Shown here: positions 17,045 through 27,200 of the stretch, piece after piece
Numbering within the stretch: position 1 is the first letter of the stretch
Layout: each line of letters starts with the position of its first letter
Assembly (NCBI GenBank): GCA_965276785.1
Contig: OZ255629.1
Coordinates: 2,108,001-2,172,000 of the forward strand
Source: LMUY01 sp965276785
GTDB taxonomy: Bacteria > Pseudomonadota > Alphaproteobacteria > Acetobacterales > Acetobacteraceae
Direction of reading: 5' to 3'
DNA length: 64,000 nucleotides
Position numbers and translations under genes: made by a program
The notes under the pieces: generated by a model
The model's input: the letters and a program-made list of their open reading frames with translations, nothing else
Database searches by the model: none
What the model was told of the DNA's origin: nothing

Positions 17045-18001
17045 ATGCTCGGCTACGTCGCCCGCCGCATCCTGTTCGCGATCCCGATTGCGCTGGGAGT
17101 CAGCATTGTCTGCTTCTCCCTGGTGTATCTGGCGCCCGGTGACCCGCTGCAGACCGTGCTGCCCCCCGACGCCACCGCCGACACCATCGCCATCATCAAA
17201 CACGCCTACGGCTTCGACCGGCCGATTCCGGTGCAATACGCGATCTGGCTGTGGCATGTGCTGCACGGCGATTTCGGCCGCTCGATCGCGACGCAACGGC
17301 CGGTCACGCTGGAAGTGTTCGGCTCGCTCGCCAACACCGCCGTGCTGGCGGCGTTTGCGGTGCCGGTGTCGTTCGCCGCCGGCTTCGGCATGGGGGCTGT
17401 CGCCGGCTGCTTTCCCGGCCGCATCGTCGACAAGCTGGTAACCGGCGCGGCAGTGATTGGCGTCAGCCTGCCGAACTACTGGCTTGGCTTGGTGCTGGTA
17501 ATCCTGTTTGCGGTCGAATACATGGTGCTGCCGGCCAGCGGCATGGGCGAGTCCGGCTCCGCCAAGTTCGAGATTTGGCGCTGGAGCGATGCCCAGTTCC
17601 TCGTGCTCCCCGTCGTCACGCTCACCATGATCCCGATCGGCATCATCGCGCGCACCACGCGCGCGGCGGTGGCGGAGGTGCGCAACCAGGATTTCGTCAC
17701 CACCCTGCGCGCCATGGGGCTCGGCGAAGGCGCCGTCATCCGTCACGTGCTGAAAAACGCAGCGCCGCAGGTGCTGGCGGTGATGGGGCTGCAATTCGGC
17801 TACCTGATGGGCGGCTCCATTCTGGTAGAGACCGTGTTCACCTGGCCCGGCAGCGGCTTTCTGCTCAACAAGGCCATCATCAACCGCGACATTCCCGTGC
17901 TGCAAGGCACCATCTTGGCACTCTCGCTGATCTTCGTCGCCACCAACCTGGTGGTGGACCTGCTGCAAGCCACGATCGACCCGCGGATCCGCCGCGCATG
18001 A
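17045..18001 (+). CDS. ABC permease, DppB-like
   Basis: This 318-residue inner-membrane protein has the DppB/OppB N-terminal signature (YVARRILFAIPIALGVSIV, then APGDP) and the docking loop RAMGLGEGAVIRHVLKNA. It forms half of the transmembrane channel. It starts 10 bp after the binding protein and overlaps the next permease by 4 bases (ATGA). Confidence 0.92.
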   Translation: MLGYVARRILFAIPIALGVSIVCFSLVYLAPGDPLQTVLPPDATADTIAIIKHAYGFDRPIPVQYAIWLWHVLHGDFGRSIATQRPVTLEVFGSLANTAVLAAFAVPVSFAAGFGMGAVAGCFPGRIVDKLVTGAAVIGVSLPNYWLGLVLVILFAVEYMVLPASGMGESGSAKFEIWRWSDAQFLVLPVVTLTMIPIGIIARTTRAAVAEVRNQDFVTTLRAMGLGEGAVIRHVLKNAAPQVLAVMGLQFGYLMGGSILVETVFTWPGSGFLLNKAIINRDIPVLQGTILALSLIFVATNLVVDLLQATIDPRIRRA

Positions 18002-18900
18002 GCCAGATTGTCGCGACGCTGGCGCCCACCAGCGAGGCCGACCCGGCGCCCGCCACCAAGCTGCGCGGCTATTGGCGATCGGTCGGCTACCGCCTCGGCC
18101 ACGATTGGATCACGCTGCTGTTCGGCGCCGCGGTGGTGTTCATCGTCCTGCTGGCGATTGCCGCCCCGCTGGTGGCGCCATTCAACCCCGACGCGCAAAG
18201 CATCATCGGCCGCCTCAAGCCGTTCGGCTGGCGCGGCCACCCGTGGGGCACCGACGAACTCGGCCGCGACATGATGAGCCGGCTGTTTTATGGCGGCCGC
18301 ATCTCGCTGCTGATGGGGCTGGCCCCCGTGGTGATCGCAACCATCGTCGGCGGCTCGCTCGGCGTGCTCGGCGGCTTCGCCGGGCGCATCACCAACACCG
18401 CCATCATGCGCACCATGGACGTGTTCTACGCCTTCCCCTCCATCCTGCTCGCTGTGGCGATTTCGGGCGCGATGGGCGGCGGCATCGTCAACGGCATCAT
18501 CTCGCTCAGCCTGGTGTTCATCCCCGCCATGTGCCGCGTCGCCGAAACCGCCACCGCGCAGGTAAAGAACCTCGACTACATCGAGGCCGCGCGCGCCAGC
18601 GGCGCCGGCACGCTGACCATCGTGCGCCACCACGTGCTGGGCAACGTATTGGGCCCGGTGTTCATCTACGCCTCCAGCCTGGTCAGCGTCAGCATTCTGC
18701 TCGCCGCAGGACTGTCCTTCCTCGGCCTCGGCGTGCAACCGCCGACGCCCGATTGGGGCCTGATGCTCAGCACCCTGCGCCAATCGCTGTATGTCGACCC
18801 GATCGGCTGCGCCATGCCCGGCGCAGCCATCTTCGTCACCTCGATCTGCTTCAACCTGGTGAGCGACGGCGTGCGCGCGGCAATGGACGTGCGGCTATGA
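17998..18900 (+). CDS. ABC permease, DppC-like
   Basis: This 300-residue second channel subunit carries the DppC features HPWGTDELGRDMMSRLFYGG and an EAA loop around EAARASGAGTLTIVRHHVLG. The start is fixed by the ATGA overlap with the DppB-like gene, and the end overlaps the following ATPase by another ATGA, so the whole operon is translationally coupled. Confidence 0.92.
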   Translation: MSQIVATLAPTSEADPAPATKLRGYWRSVGYRLGHDWITLLFGAAVVFIVLLAIAAPLVAPFNPDAQSIIGRLKPFGWRGHPWGTDELGRDMMSRLFYGGRISLLMGLAPVVIATIVGGSLGVLGGFAGRITNTAIMRTMDVFYAFPSILLAVAISGAMGGGIVNGIISLSLVFIPAMCRVAETATAQVKNLDYIEAARASGAGTLTIVRHHVLGNVLGPVFIYASSLVSVSILLAAGLSFLGLGVQPPTPDWGLMLSTLRQSLYVDPIGCAMPGAAIFVTSICFNLVSDGVRAAMDVRL

Positions 18901-19943
18901 GCGCCACCGTGCAAACCTATGTCGACGCGAGGGACCGTGGCGGCGCCGCGCAACCCATGCTGATCGCGCGCGAACTCAAGCGCCACTTCAAGGTGAAGGG
19001 TGCCGGCCGAGGCGCCGTGGTGCGCGCGGTGGATGGCGTGTCGTTCACCCTGTTCAAGGGCGAGACGCTCGGCGTCGTCGGCGAGTCGGGCTGCGGCAAG
19101 TCCACTTTGGCCCGCTTGCTGCTGCATCTCGTCTTGCCGCAATCGGGCGAGCTGGTGTTCGACGGCGACAGCGTGGCCCAGCATGGCGGCATCAGCATCG
19201 CCGCGGTGCGCCGGCAACTGCAAATGGTGTTCCAGGACAGCTCCTCTTCGCTCAACCCGCGCATGCCGGTGCAGGACTCGGTGGCGTTCGGCCCGATGGT
19301 GAACGGGCGCAGCCGGGCAGAGGCGCGCCGGGTTGCGCAGGACATCCTGCTCAAGGTCGGACTGAGGCCAGACCTATTCGGCCCGCGCTACCCGCATGAG
19401 CTCTCCGGCGGCCAAAAGCAGCGCGTCAACATCGCCCGGGCGTTGGCGGTCGGCCCCCGCATGGTCATCCTGGACGAGGCGGTGTCGGCGCTGGACAAGT
19501 CGGTGGAGGCGCAGGTGTTGAACCTGCTGCGCCAGCTCAAGCGCACGCTGAACCTTACCTATCTGTTCATCAGCCACGATCTCAACGTGGTGCGCTACAT
19601 CAGCGACCGGGTGTTGGTGATGTATCTCGGCCAGGTGGTGGAATTGGGCCCGGCAGCGGAGCTGTTCGCCACCCCCCGCCACCCCTACACGCAAGCCCTG
19701 CTCGGCTCCCGCCTGTCGATGGATGCCGAACACCGCACCCTCGCACCCCCGATCGTGGGCGACCCGCCGAGCCCGATCGATCCGCCCTCCGGCTGCCGCT
19801 TCCGCACCCGTTGTCCCCATGCGGAACCGGTCTGCGAGGTCCGTGTGCCGCTGCTCGGCCAATGGCACGACCGAGCCTCCCAAGTTGCAGCCTGCCACAT
19901 GGCCGACCCGGCATCCGGCCACTCGCGCGCAGGAGCCGCCTGA
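18897..19943 (+). CDS. ABC ATPase, DppF/OppF-like
   Basis: This 348-residue ATPase has Walker A GESGCGKST (62-70), the Q-loop segment QMVFQDSSSSLNPRM, signature LSGGQ and Walker B MVILDEAVSALD. The C-terminal oligopeptide-transporter extension is present (RHPYTQALLGS, then Cys-containing GCRFRTRCPHAEPVC). It energises the DppBC-like channel. The Walker B Pro of DEP is replaced by Ala (DEA), as is common in this subfamily. It overlaps the next ATPase by 3 nt. Confidence 0.92.
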   Translation: MSATVQTYVDARDRGGAAQPMLIARELKRHFKVKGAGRGAVVRAVDGVSFTLFKGETLGVVGESGCGKSTLARLLLHLVLPQSGELVFDGDSVAQHGGISIAAVRRQLQMVFQDSSSSLNPRMPVQDSVAFGPMVNGRSRAEARRVAQDILLKVGLRPDLFGPRYPHELSGGQKQRVNIARALAVGPRMVILDEAVSALDKSVEAQVLNLLRQLKRTLNLTYLFISHDLNVVRYISDRVLVMYLGQVVELGPAAELFATPRHPYTQALLGSRLSMDAEHRTLAPPIVGDPPSPIDPPSGCRFRTRCPHAEPVCEVRVPLLGQWHDRASQVAACHMADPASGHSRAGAA

Positions 19944-20956
19944 TGGATATGGGCGTTGCGGCCACTCCCCTGCTCGACGTGGCGGATCTGACGGTTCAAT
20001 TCGTCACCCGCGCGTTTACGGTCAACGCGGTCAGCGGCGCCAGTTTCAGCCTGCAAGCGGGCGAGGTGTTGTGTCTGCTCGGCGAGTCCGGCTCCGGCAA
20101 GTCGGTAACCCTGCGGGCGTTGATGCGCCTGTTGCCGGCGAAGCGGGCGCGCGTCGGTGGGCAGGTGCGGGTCGCCGGGCAGGATGTGCTGGCGCTAGGC
20201 GGCCGCGCCTTGCGCCAGTTCCGCGGCGGCACGGCCGCGATGGTGTTCCAGGAACCGATGACGGCGCTCGACCCGGTGTACACCATCGGCCAACACCTGA
20301 CCGAAATGATCCGGCGGCACAAAGGCGGCACTCGGGCGCAGGTCCGCGCCCGTGCCATCGAGCTGCTCGACCTGGTGAAAATCCCCTCGCCCGAGCGCCG
20401 GCTGAACGCCTACCCGCATGAGTTGTCCGGCGGTTTGCGGCAGCGCGCCATGATCGCCATCGCGTTATCCTGCGGCCCGCAACTGCTGCTCGCCGACGAG
20501 CCGACCACGGCGCTCGACGCCACCGTGCAAATCCAAGTGTTGATCCTGCTGCGGCGGCTGCAGCAGGAGTTCGGCATGGGCACCATCTTTGTCACCCACG
20601 ACCTGAGCGTGGCGGCCGAGATCGCCGACCGGGTCGCCGTGATGTATGCCGGCCGCATCGTTGAGGAAGGCCCGGTGCTCGACGTGTTGCGCCGCCCGGC
20701 GCATCCCTACACCGCCGGCCTGCTCGCCTCCACCGTGCACGATCAGGCCCCCGGCGCCGATATCGCCGCCATTCCCGGCAGCCCGCCAGACCTGCGCCGC
20801 CTACCGCCGGGCTGCAGCTTCGCGCCACGCTGCCCGATGGCAATGGAAGCCTGCCGGCGGGATTTTCCTAAGCCGGTTTATCCGGCGCCTCGCCGCATGG
20901 CGCGCTGCCTGCGCGTCGCCGACATGCTGCAGTCGCAGGAGGAGCAAGTCCGATGA
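19943..20956 (+). CDS. ABC ATPase, DppD/OppD-like
   Basis: This 337-residue second ATPase has Walker A GESGSGKS (47-54), the Q-loop MVFQEPMTALDPV, signature LSGGL, Walker B LLLADEPTTALD, and the oligopeptide C-terminal tail (HPYTAGLLAS, GCSFAPRCPMAMEAC). The order F-like then D-like is the reverse of the usual DppD-DppF order. ATG 19943 shares its A with the upstream stop codon. It is the last gene of the five-gene transporter operon. Confidence 0.92.
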   Translation: MDMGVAATPLLDVADLTVQFVTRAFTVNAVSGASFSLQAGEVLCLLGESGSGKSVTLRALMRLLPAKRARVGGQVRVAGQDVLALGGRALRQFRGGTAAMVFQEPMTALDPVYTIGQHLTEMIRRHKGGTRAQVRARAIELLDLVKIPSPERRLNAYPHELSGGLRQRAMIAIALSCGPQLLLADEPTTALDATVQIQVLILLRRLQQEFGMGTIFVTHDLSVAAEIADRVAVMYAGRIVEEGPVLDVLRRPAHPYTAGLLASTVHDQAPGADIAAIPGSPPDLRRLPPGCSFAPRCPMAMEACRRDFPKPVYPAPRRMARCLRVADMLQSQEEQVR

Positions 20957-21084
20957 ATTGCTGACCATCCCGTCATCTGTGATGAGGGAGATGGCGCTGC
21001 CCTGCCTTGGCGCTTCACCGGCCGCCGCGGCTTGAAGCCACGCGCCGCCTCCATTGGCACCGACGGAACGATGCGACCAGCGGC

Positions 21085-22581
21085 TCAGCCCTGCTCCGCC
21101 AAGCGAGCCCGAATGGCGCTCAGCCCCTCCTTGCGCACGACCATGCTGTCGCGGAACACCGGCTGCAGCAGTCCCGCTGCCTCCTGCTCGCGGGTTTGCA
21201 GCTCATGCAGAACGAAGCGCCCACCCTCCCGCTCCACTCGCAGCAAACCACGCGCCGAGTTCTTGGTCCCGCTATCCGTTTTCGGCGCCTTGAACAGCAC
21301 CCGGTCGGTGCCGTCCACTACGCCGAACGTGGCCTTGATCGCGGTGCCGAAACTGTCCCGCGTCACATGCTGGTAGGTGTAGGAGCCGATGCCGAACACC
21401 ACGTTGGAGGCGGCGAACCCGCGTTCCGCCAAGGCGGCCAGAATCCGGCTGGCACGGTCGAGCGTGATCGAGTCGCCATAGATCAGCCCCACGCGCGGGT
21501 GTAATACGCGATAGCCTTCCGCCGTTACGCTGCCGCCAAAGATGTCCCATAGGCACTGCACGGCGCCTTTGTGGGCGGGCGAGCCGGGCTCGGCGGTCGG
21601 GTCCCCGGCCAGGATCAGCACGGGGTCGCCGCTATCGGGGCGGAACACGACGCGGGCGTTGCCTAATGCGTCCGGCTGGCGCGCCAGGATCGCGTCTTTC
21701 AGCGCAGCGGCATACTCCGTCACCACGCGCCAGAAATCCCAAGTATCGCTGACAATGCTGACGATGCTCGCGGGATACAACTCGGTGACCAGGCGGCGGA
21801 AGGTGCCGATCTCGTCGTCCTCGCCGCCCATGCACATCACCGAGTGCTCCGTCGCAGGCACCGAGCCGCCGATCAAGCTCGGCTCGGCATCGGGATAATA
21901 CGTCTCCAGGTAGTCGATGGCCGCGATGCTATCGGTGCCGAGGAACGACAGCAGGTGCCCGGCGCCGCTGGCGGCAGCGTCGGCGATGCCGGACATGCCG
22001 CGGGCAGAGAAATCATGCCCCAGCCAGGGCAGCAACGCCGGGTCAGCCCCGGTGCGGCGGGCGTAGCCGGTTAGGAGGCGCCTATACTCGTAGGCGATGG
22101 TGGCCGACGTGATCTGCTTCCACAGCTCGGCCGAAAGCTGCGTCTCGATGTAGTTGGTCACCCAGTAGAACTCCGGATGGGTGTTCACCACCGTCAGCAA
22201 CGGCACGCGCATGTCCACCCGGCTGCCCTCGGGCAGCGCCTTGATCAGCAGCGGCAGGTAGCCCAGGTCGTGCAGCGCCGCGATGTGGCCCACGTCCACC
22301 GCGCCGGCGCCGAGCGACAGGTCCATCCGGCGCTGATAACGCGCAACCACCTCGTGCTTGGGGCGGTGGAAGAATTCGTCGTTCCAGCAATCCACCAGCA
22401 GCCACTGCGCCAGGCCCTGCAGGCCGAAGAACACCACCTTGTGGTCGAAATCCGGCAATACGTCCGCCAAGCGGTCGCTGCGGCAGGTGAAGTTGGAATA
22501 CACCAGGCTGGTTCCGGCCGGATACTGCCGGATGTGGCCGGTCTTGTAGAAATCGGTCGCGTGCAGCGGAAAGATGCGCAT
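21085..22581 (-). CDS. nadV: Nicotinamide phosphoribosyltransferase (NadV/NAMPT type)
   Basis: This 498-residue cytoplasmic enzyme joins nicotinamide to PRPP to give NMN for NAD salvage. The NAMPT-type N-terminus (HATDFYKTGHIRQYP, then YSNFTCRSDR), the catalytic-His region GGSVPATEHSVMC, and RPDSGDPVLILAGDP are all present. The length of about 490 residues matches NAMPT rather than the shorter nicotinate enzymes. It lies 11 bp downstream of a PRPP synthetase gene, which supplies its co-substrate, and the pair is divergent from an NrtR-type regulator. Confidence 0.94.
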   Translation of the reverse strand: MRIFPLHATDFYKTGHIRQYPAGTSLVYSNFTCRSDRLADVLPDFDHKVVFFGLQGLAQWLLVDCWNDEFFHRPKHEVVARYQRRMDLSLGAGAVDVGHIAALHDLGYLPLLIKALPEGSRVDMRVPLLTVVNTHPEFYWVTNYIETQLSAELWKQITSATIAYEYRRLLTGYARRTGADPALLPWLGHDFSARGMSGIADAAASGAGHLLSFLGTDSIAAIDYLETYYPDAEPSLIGGSVPATEHSVMCMGGEDDEIGTFRRLVTELYPASIVSIVSDTWDFWRVVTEYAAALKDAILARQPDALGNARVVFRPDSGDPVLILAGDPTAEPGSPAHKGAVQCLWDIFGGSVTAEGYRVLHPRVGLIYGDSITLDRASRILAALAERGFAASNVVFGIGSYTYQHVTRDSFGTAIKATFGVVDGTDRVLFKAPKTDSGTKNSARGLLRVEREGGRFVLHELQTREQEAAGLLQPVFRDSMVVRKEGLSAIRARLAEQG

Positions 22582-22592
22582 AGGATGCTCCT

Positions 22593-23384
22593 TCAGAGGG
22601 CTTGAACGAAGTCGGGCAGGCTGGGCGGGAACGGGTTGGCTACGTAAATCCGGTCCAGCGCCGAATGCAGCACGTCGAACCCGGCGCTAAAGATGCCATG
22701 CGTCACGTAGAGCTTTACTTCGCCCGCCGTGAGCGGCCGCAATACGCGGGCGAGTTCTATGAAGGTGCGGCCGCCGTCGCAGATATCGTCGACGATGAGA
22801 AAGTGGCGCGGCCCGATCGGCTTGCTGTGCACCACGGTGCCGGTGATGGCGCCGGTGTCGGTGCTGCGGCTCTTCTCGGCATGCACCAGCGGCACGCCGG
22901 CCAGCCGGGCGCAGGCCGCCGCCCGCTTCACGGCACCTTGGTCGGGCGCAACGATCACGTCGTCCCCCCCGATGACCGCCGCGGCGAAGTCGCTGGCAGG
23001 GCGGTTGCGCACCCGGTCGAGCAAGGCGAGCGCCACGTCGCTATGCGCGTCCCAGACCTCGATGGAGGCGTAGCCCTGGGCATTGAGCAGTTTGCAAGCC
23101 ACGCTGGCAGCCAGCGCCTCGCCCGCGAACGCCACCCGGTCTTGCCGGGCGTAAGGCAAGTAGGGGCAAACGAGATGGATCGCCGGGTCGGCATAGTGCC
23201 GGCGCACCGCATCCGTCAGCATCAGCAGGCCCATCACCGCCTGGGCATCGGTGAGCGCCACGCGGATGCTGACGGCGGCAGGCTGGGACGGCGGCTGCGG
23301 ATCCTCGATGCGGACCTGAACCTCGCCGCCCGGGAAGACGAAGCAGCGGACGGGAACGCGACGGCCGGCGATGGAAAGCTGCAT
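22593..23384 (-). CDS. prs: Ribose-phosphate pyrophosphokinase, short salvage-linked form
   Basis: This 263-residue PRPP synthetase makes PRPP from ribose-5-phosphate and ATP. Visible are YLPYARQDR, the PDQGAVKRA segment and the PRPP-binding loop IVDDICDGGRT. It is shorter than housekeeping Prs (about 310), and this pathway-dedicated form is typically found next to nadV. A strong AAGGAGGC Shine-Dalgarno precedes the ATG at 23384. It is the first gene of the operon with nadV, and likely under NrtR control from the intergenic region. Confidence 0.92.
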   Translation of the reverse strand: MQLSIAGRRVPVRCFVFPGGEVQVRIEDPQPPSQPAAVSIRVALTDAQAVMGLLMLTDAVRRHYADPAIHLVCPYLPYARQDRVAFAGEALAASVACKLLNAQGYASIEVWDAHSDVALALLDRVRNRPASDFAAAVIGGDDVIVAPDQGAVKRAAACARLAGVPLVHAEKSRSTDTGAITGTVVHSKPIGPRHFLIVDDICDGGRTFIELARVLRPLTAGEVKLYVTHGIFSAGFDVLHSALDRIYVANPFPPSLPDFVQAL

Positions 23385-23421
23385 GTCAAGCGCCTCCTTG
23401 GCGCTGCAATCGTTATGGCTT

Positions 23422-23434
23422 GCATTCTGAATGC
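23422..23434. promoter_or_regulatory. 13-bp perfect palindrome, candidate NrtR operator
   Basis: GCATTC-T-GAATGC lies between the divergent prs-nadV and nrtR genes, 38 bp before the prs start. Position and symmetry fit an operator for the adjacent regulator. The published NrtR motifs vary by lineage, and I could not compare them. Confidence 0.45.
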
Positions 23435-23458
23435 CTCCGTAGCAAACTTAGTCGTATA

Positions 23459-24154
23459 ATGCAAATAACACAAAAGCGCGCGCCGCCTGCACCCGAACCG
23501 GCGTTTCCAGCCCCCATCGCCACCGTGGATGCCATCCTGCTCACCCTGGCCGAGGGCGCGCTCGCGGTCGGTTTGGTCGCCCGGGGCCAGGCCCCATACA
23601 AGGGCAAGCTCGCTTTGCCCGGCGGCTACGTGCATGTGCAGGAGGACCGCAGCCTTGAGGAAGCGGCGGCCCGCATCCTGCGCGACAAGGCCCGGCTCAC
23701 CTGCCGCTACCTGGAGCAGTTGGCCACCTTCAGCGGCGCCCGCCGGGACCCGCGCGGCTGGTCGCTCACCGTAGCGTATTTCGCCCTGGTTCCCGCCGCG
23801 GAGTTGGCGTCGGCCGGCGGAGCGCTCACGCTGCATCCGGTGGACGCGCTGCCGCCGCTCGCCTTCGACCATGCGGCCATCGTCGCTGCCGCGGTGGCCC
23901 GGTTGCGCGGCAAGTCGGGCTATCTCGCCCTGCCGGCCTACCTGTTGCCGCCGCTGTTCACCATGGCCGAGCTTCACCGCGTCTATGAGCAGGTGCTTGG
24001 GACCAGGCTCGACCCGGCATCGTTCCGCCGCAAGATCGCCGACCAGCGCATTGTGGAACCGGCCCAAGGCGGCATGCGGATTGGGGCGCATCGCCCGGCG
24101 GCGCTCTATCGGCTCAGCCCGGACCAGCAAGCCTCGCCACGGCGGCTGGCATGA
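23459..24154 (+). CDS. nrtR: NrtR-type Nudix-fold transcriptional regulator of NAD salvage
   Basis: This 231-residue protein has a Nudix fold (about 15-145: VDAILLTL, then GKLALPGGYVHVQ) and a C-terminal winged helix with the NrtR pattern (FTMAELHRVYEQVLG, FRRKIADQRIVEP). NrtR represses NAD genes and releases DNA on binding ADP-ribose-type ligands. The Nudix catalytic core is decayed: where RE-x-x-EE is expected it reads RILRDK, so hydrolysis is not expected. ATG 23459 was chosen because an in-frame TTG at 23420 would put the palindromic operator near the start codon; neither has a good Shine-Dalgarno. It is divergent from prs-nadV. Confidence 0.88.
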   Translation: MQITQKRAPPAPEPAFPAPIATVDAILLTLAEGALAVGLVARGQAPYKGKLALPGGYVHVQEDRSLEEAAARILRDKARLTCRYLEQLATFSGARRDPRGWSLTVAYFALVPAAELASAGGALTLHPVDALPPLAFDHAAIVAAAVARLRGKSGYLALPAYLLPPLFTMAELHRVYEQVLGTRLDPASFRRKIADQRIVEPAQGGMRIGAHRPAALYRLSPDQQASPRRLA

Positions 24155-24243
24155 TGGCAGAGCGGCCACACTGCCCGGCTGCCTTGCGTCCGCCCTGTAT
24201 GCGCGCATTCGTTCCGGTGGCATCCTGCTGCCGGGAGAGATCG

Positions 24244-27200
24244 ATGCGTGCTTCGCGGCTGCTCGGGTGCTTGCTGATCATCGCTGGGCTTTGGGCGGCC
24301 TACCGGCCGGGCGCGGCGAAGGCGGCGGGAATCGACTGCAGCAAAGCCCGCTCCCCGGCTGAACAGGCCATCTGCGCCAGCCCGTCGCTGCTGGCGCTCG
24401 ACCGGGCAGTGGCCGACGCCTATGCCGACCACCTGCAGCGCCAGCCCGAGCCCGCCGGCCAGGCGCGGCAGGAGCTGATCGCCTGGCTGGAGCAGCGGGA
24501 CGCAGCCTGCAACGTGGCTGCCGCGGCGCTGGAGCGGTGCCTCACGCGCGAACTCACCGCCCGCCTGGCGGCACTCGCCCCGCCGGCCACGCTGGCACAG
24601 GTGCCGCCGCACGAGCCAACGGTCCCCTCCTTAGCCAACCCGCCGCAAGCCGCCGCAACGCTGGACGCGGCCAGTCTGCCGGCGGCGGCCGAGGCGGACA
24701 CGCTGCTGCACGTCACCAGCCCAGGCCGTTTCACCATCGCGGCCCATAGCGGCAGCGGCGCCGCGTTGCAGTTGGTGGACATGCTGTCCGGCCCGTCGAA
24801 CCTGGCGGGCAGCGCCGGCGTGCAGGATGGCCGGCTGGACCTGTTGCTCGATGTCGGCAGCTACAAGCTGCGGGTGTTCTCCGCCAAGGGCGCATCCGGC
24901 ACCGTGGCGCTCGCCGTAACCGCCTTCACCGACACGGCTCCGCCACGCGCCCTCCCGGCGCCGGGCACCACCCTGGATACGGACCTGGCCGACGGCAAGC
25001 AACGCGGCTTCTGGCTGTACGTGCCGCCCAACGGGGCCGTTCGGATCGAGGCCGCCGGACGCGCGCTGGCCGACTTGCGGCTGTGGCGCGACGGGCGGGA
25101 GCTGACCGACCTCGAACCGGCAGCCACAATGCCCGAGCCGGTCCCCGGCCACCCGCTCACCGACCTGCGCTTGGTCGGCCGCGTGGAGCCTGGCACCTAT
25201 CTGGCCGTCGCCTATGGCGGCCCCGCCGCGCGCTGGACCGACAACGACACCGCCCAGCCTTTCCACCTGCGCGCCGGCGCGTCCGACGCGCTGGCGGAAG
25301 GTTGGGCGTTCGGCACGGTCGGCCCGTTCGGCAGCGAAGTGTTCACCCTGCCGGCGTCCACCCAGCGCGTGCGCTTGGACCTGCCAGCCCCCGCCCCGGC
25401 CAGCCTGGCGGCCGGGGACGCGGCGGTCACCATCGCCAGAAACAGCCGGGAGGCGGCCGCCACGCTCGCCGTTCCCGACAGCAAGCCGCAGGTGATCGAA
25501 CTGGGCGCCGGCGCCGGGCAGCCCTACAAGCTGCAGGCCCTGGCGATCCCCGACAGCCAAGACATCATCCGCCCCGGCACGTACTGGGTCTCCGCCGTCA
25601 CCGCCGGCGCGGGTGGCGACGAGGTGCCTCCCAGCGCACTGCTCGAACGCACCGAGCCCGGCGGCAAGCCGCCGCGAATCGTGGCGGCGTCCGAGCCCGT
25701 GCTATCGCCCACCGTGGGCTGGCGCGGCCAGTTCAACCTGCGTGGCCCCACCACCATGCTGTTCCAAACCGCCGCCGGCGGAGCGGTGCAGGTCCGCACT
25801 GCCGGCGTCGCCGCGCGGACCGGCCGCGGTCGCGAGTTAGACTTGCCGGCCGATTACTACACCCTGGATGTCGCACCGGTCGGCAACACCCAGGGCGTGG
25901 TGGACCTCGTGATCGGGCCGCCGGGCGCCAACCCAGCCGCCACGCCGCCGCTGCCGCCCAACCCGGTGCTGCCGCTCGGCATCCAGACCGTGGCGCCGGG
26001 CCAAACCCTTTCGCTGCTGGCGACGCAGGCGCCGGGCGTGTCGGTCGGCCTGTCCGCCCGGCCCGTCCCGGTGGCGCTGGCCGAAGGGCCGCTCTCCGTC
26101 ACCATGGCGGCAGGCAGCACGCTGAACGTGCCGGTCGCGCTGGCGCCGGGCGGCAGCTTGGCGGTGACGGAAGGCGGCGGCGGCCCGGTGCCCGCCACCA
26201 TGCAGGGCGGCTCCGTGATGCTCCCCGCGGCCGACCGGGCGCGCACGCTGGTGCTGGCCTGGCGGCGGGCGGTGGCGCCCCCGGCCGACATCCCGGCGCC
26301 GCCGCCGCTTGCCAGCATGAGCGGGTTGCAGGCCGGACATCCGGCATTCTTCGACCTGGCCGCAAACCAGCAGCGCAGCTTCGCCCTCACCGTGCCGGAG
26401 GGTGGCGTCTACCGGGTGGAGACGCTCGGCCGCCTGCACACCACCGGCCGCCTATCCACCCCGTTCATCCCCTCGCTCGGCAGCGCCGACGGCAACGGCG
26501 CCGGCTTGAACATGCTGATCCAATCCGTGCTGCGCGCCGGCCGCTACCGTGTCACGGTGACCGCGCTGGAGTCGTCCGGCCATCTCGCCATCTCCGCCGC
26601 CCCTGCGCCGCTACTGACCGGGACGACACTGCGACCCGGCGGCAGCGTGCGCGCGACCCTCCCACCCGGCACCGGCGCGGCGTTCCCGGTCGAGGTCGGC
26701 GCCGAGGCGGAGCGCTACCACCTGGACGTGCTCTCGCTTGGCCGGTCCTGGACGGGGCGCGTGGAGGACGCCGACGGCTGGCCCCTCGCCCGCCCCGGCC
26801 CGCTCGACGGCGTCGACTTGCCGCTGCCGCCCGGCCGTTACCGCCTGGTGGTGGAGGCGGACACGGTTGCCCGGCAAGTGGTGGCGCGTCTGCGGCCGGT
26901 CGTGGCGGCGGCCGAGATCGCCGGCCACGGGCCGCACCCGCTTGCCTTCGAGAGCCCGGCGCACGCGGTCTGGCGCGAACCGGATGGCCGCGACCAGCCG
27001 CGAACACCCGATGCCTGGACGTTTCGCCTCCAAGGGCCGGCCGACGTCACTGTCTCGCTCAGCGCCGGCATGGCGGGCGAACTGCACCAGGAGGGCACGC
27101 CCGAGCCGGTCGCGCGCGTGACCGGCCAAACGCGTGCGACGCTGCAGGCGGGCGCCTACCGGCTAGATGCGACCAGCCTCGGGCGCAACGATCGCCTGGC

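Noticed and set aside
20957..21084. Possible terminator stem (TCATC-TGT-GATGA) after the peptide ABC operon
   Set aside because: The stem is only 5 bp with no U-run, and it is not clearly different from chance.
24151..24243. Extended start of the giant protein overlapping the nrtR stop
   Set aside because: The extension precedes the signal peptide and lacks a Shine-Dalgarno; ATG 24244 has GGAGAG in position.
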